Assembly: GCA_905220665.1 (NCBI GenBank)
Contig: CAJNAR010000007.1
Span: 1-64,000 of the forward strand
Direction of reading: 5' to 3'
Origin: Albugo candida
Taxonomy: Eukaryota > Oomycota > Peronosporomycetes > Albuginales > Albuginaceae
Length of the DNA stretch: 64,000 nucleotides
Shown here: positions 62,819 through 64,000 of the stretch, in pieces
How positions within the stretch are numbered: the first letter of the stretch is position 1
Layout of the letters: every line of letters begins with the position of its first letter
The notes under the pieces: generated by a model
Told to the model about the DNA's origin: nothing
Databases searched by the model: none
What the model saw: only the letters and a program-made list of their open reading frames with translations
Translations under genes and position numbers: made by a program

Positions 62819-64000
62819 CTCAAAGCCACTGTACGTTTATACTTTGCCCTGGAAGTAACTGGTCCACCATTGAGTCTTTTCAATATTTGATTCACAGACC
62901 TACGGTCATTCAAGTTGTTTCCCCAATCTGCATCACTGCAGGCAGATAGTTGGTTCGGAGTCTTATTGAAGGTGTAGTGTATTCCAAATGTAATACTTTG
63001 ATTGCTACCTTCCAATGCTTCGATTCAGGGTTAGATAAAAACATCCAATTTGACTTACAGGGAATGCCACATCTGGCCGTATGCTTATTGCAACATACAG
63101 CAACCGCCAATAAGTTGACGATACGGTGTGCGATTCATTAGTTCTTTTTCTTCTTGCGTCGTCGAACTGTCTTTGTTTGAGAGTCTAGTGCTTGGATCAA
63201 ACGGATTTTCTACAGCTCGAGTATGATTATACTTGAATAGTTCTGCAGTCGCTTCTAGACATTTCTTCTGTGTGATCGATATCACTCGCTTCTCGGGTTC
63301 TTAATTTATCTCCATACCTAAGAGGTGTTATACTGAAACCAGGTCTTTGAAATCGTTGCAAAATTTTAATTTTAATTTTTTTTACGATATCGATTGATTT
63401 AGCTGCTACGATCATATCATTCACGTAAAGACACAAGTCAATACATCCACCACCATGCTTCTACTTGTATACGCATCTATCAGCACCACATGCTTCAAAC
63501 TCCAGTTTTTAGCAATGTACTGTAGATAATTGAGTTCCACGCATGTGCGGCTTGATTCAATCCATATAAAGCACGGTTCAGCTCCAAAACACATTCTTTG
63601 CCAATGTTAAGTCCCTTTGGGACTTCCAAGTAGACTTCTTGAATGGCTGCGTTCAAATACGCGTTGTCCACATCGATTTCTTTAATGATGCATCCAATTG
63701 CACAGCAAGTTGATAGGAGTATCCTAATCGAGTTAATGCTCACCATAGCAGCGTATGCCTTAAAACAATCGACTACGTAATGTTGCAAAAATCCCAACGC
63801 AATCCGTCTAGCTTTGTAGCGCAGTGTTGGTCCCGTCTCCTTCTTGACCCAGAACCACTTAGTTCCAGTGGTCTTAATCCATGGTTTGCGTGTCATATTG
63901 ACCACGTGTTGTTCCGCTTGTGCGCATCAAATTCGTTGTTGATGGCTTTAATCCACTGGTCTTTTTCATCTCCATTGGTCGCATCTTCATACGATCGTGG

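Larger units (their letters stand above)
60759..64000 (-). mobile_element. Copia element, minus strand, runs off the window edge
   Basis: From the right edge this has an RT start (63905-63495, KEIDVDNAYLNAAIQEVYLE then LYGLNQAAHAW), an RT catalytic region with LCLYVND in place of YVDD (63430), RNase H CSDADWGNNLNDRRS (62940), then TVALSTSEAD across an inserted element, and the RNase H end in the right arm of the palindrome (61078-60872). Frameshifts near 63300 and 63110 make it defective. The Asn in the YVDD box would itself abolish RT activity. The 5' half lies beyond 64000. Confidence 0.8.

Overview
The window looks like a chromosome end from an oomycete (stramenopile water mould). It opens with about 290 bp of the (CCCTAAA)n telomere repeat. 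The genes have very short introns (about 43-101 bp, GT-AG) and sit tens of bases apart. Their content includes a ubiquitin-like type II PI4-kinase, an RWP-RK protein, the axonemal protein PACRG (so probably a flagellate zoospore stage), COQ4, and secreted or surface proteins. The compactness would suit an obligate biotroph such as a white rust (Albugo), but the genus is an inference that I cannot prove from the sequence.

Layout. 1-291 is the telomere. 292-28241 is a gene-free graveyard of transposons: a Ty1/copia element cut by the telomere; a MULE/FAR1-like relic; a second copia element with both LTRs; two copies of one Ty3/gypsy family in opposite orientation; a 533-bp inverted-repeat element with a perfect 8-bp target duplication; a non-LTR retrotransposon (LINE) that has lost its reverse transcriptase core; and a chromodomain gypsy integrase split by a 5.2-kb gypsy insertion. 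28242-40617 is a sparse transition zone with PRPP synthetase, a discoidin-like surface protein, an RWP-RK protein, and a tandem duplication of a Cys-rich secreted/membrane protein whose first copy is broken and carries a LINE-derived patch at the junction.

40920-58253 is a dense gene block: ribosomal protein L31, a four-exon Yippee protein, a Ubl-PI4-kinase, two adjacent secreted acidic Glu/Lys-rich proteins, an Arb2-domain/AGC-kinase fusion, COQ4, a PX protein and an ELMO protein (both with N-myristoylation-type starts), PACRG, a Sel1-repeat protein, a histone-fold protein, a saccharopine-dehydrogenase-like pseudogene and an aquaglyceroporin. 58254-64000 returns to repeats: copia fragments, a 294-bp-arm palindrome built from copia 3' ends, and a small gag-only LTR element (TR-GAG type) with a perfect 5-bp target duplication inside a copia RNase H region.

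How the genes work together. The gene block is mostly unrelated housekeeping and signalling (translation, ubiquinone synthesis, phosphoinositide and membrane signalling, cilium). The exported or surface candidates (discoidin-like protein, duplicated Cys-rich membrane protein, paired acidic proteins) lie in or next to the repeat-rich flank, as is typical of fast-evolving host-interaction genes in filamentous pathogens. Exon joins were worked out by hand from splice signals and family conservation; no database search was possible.
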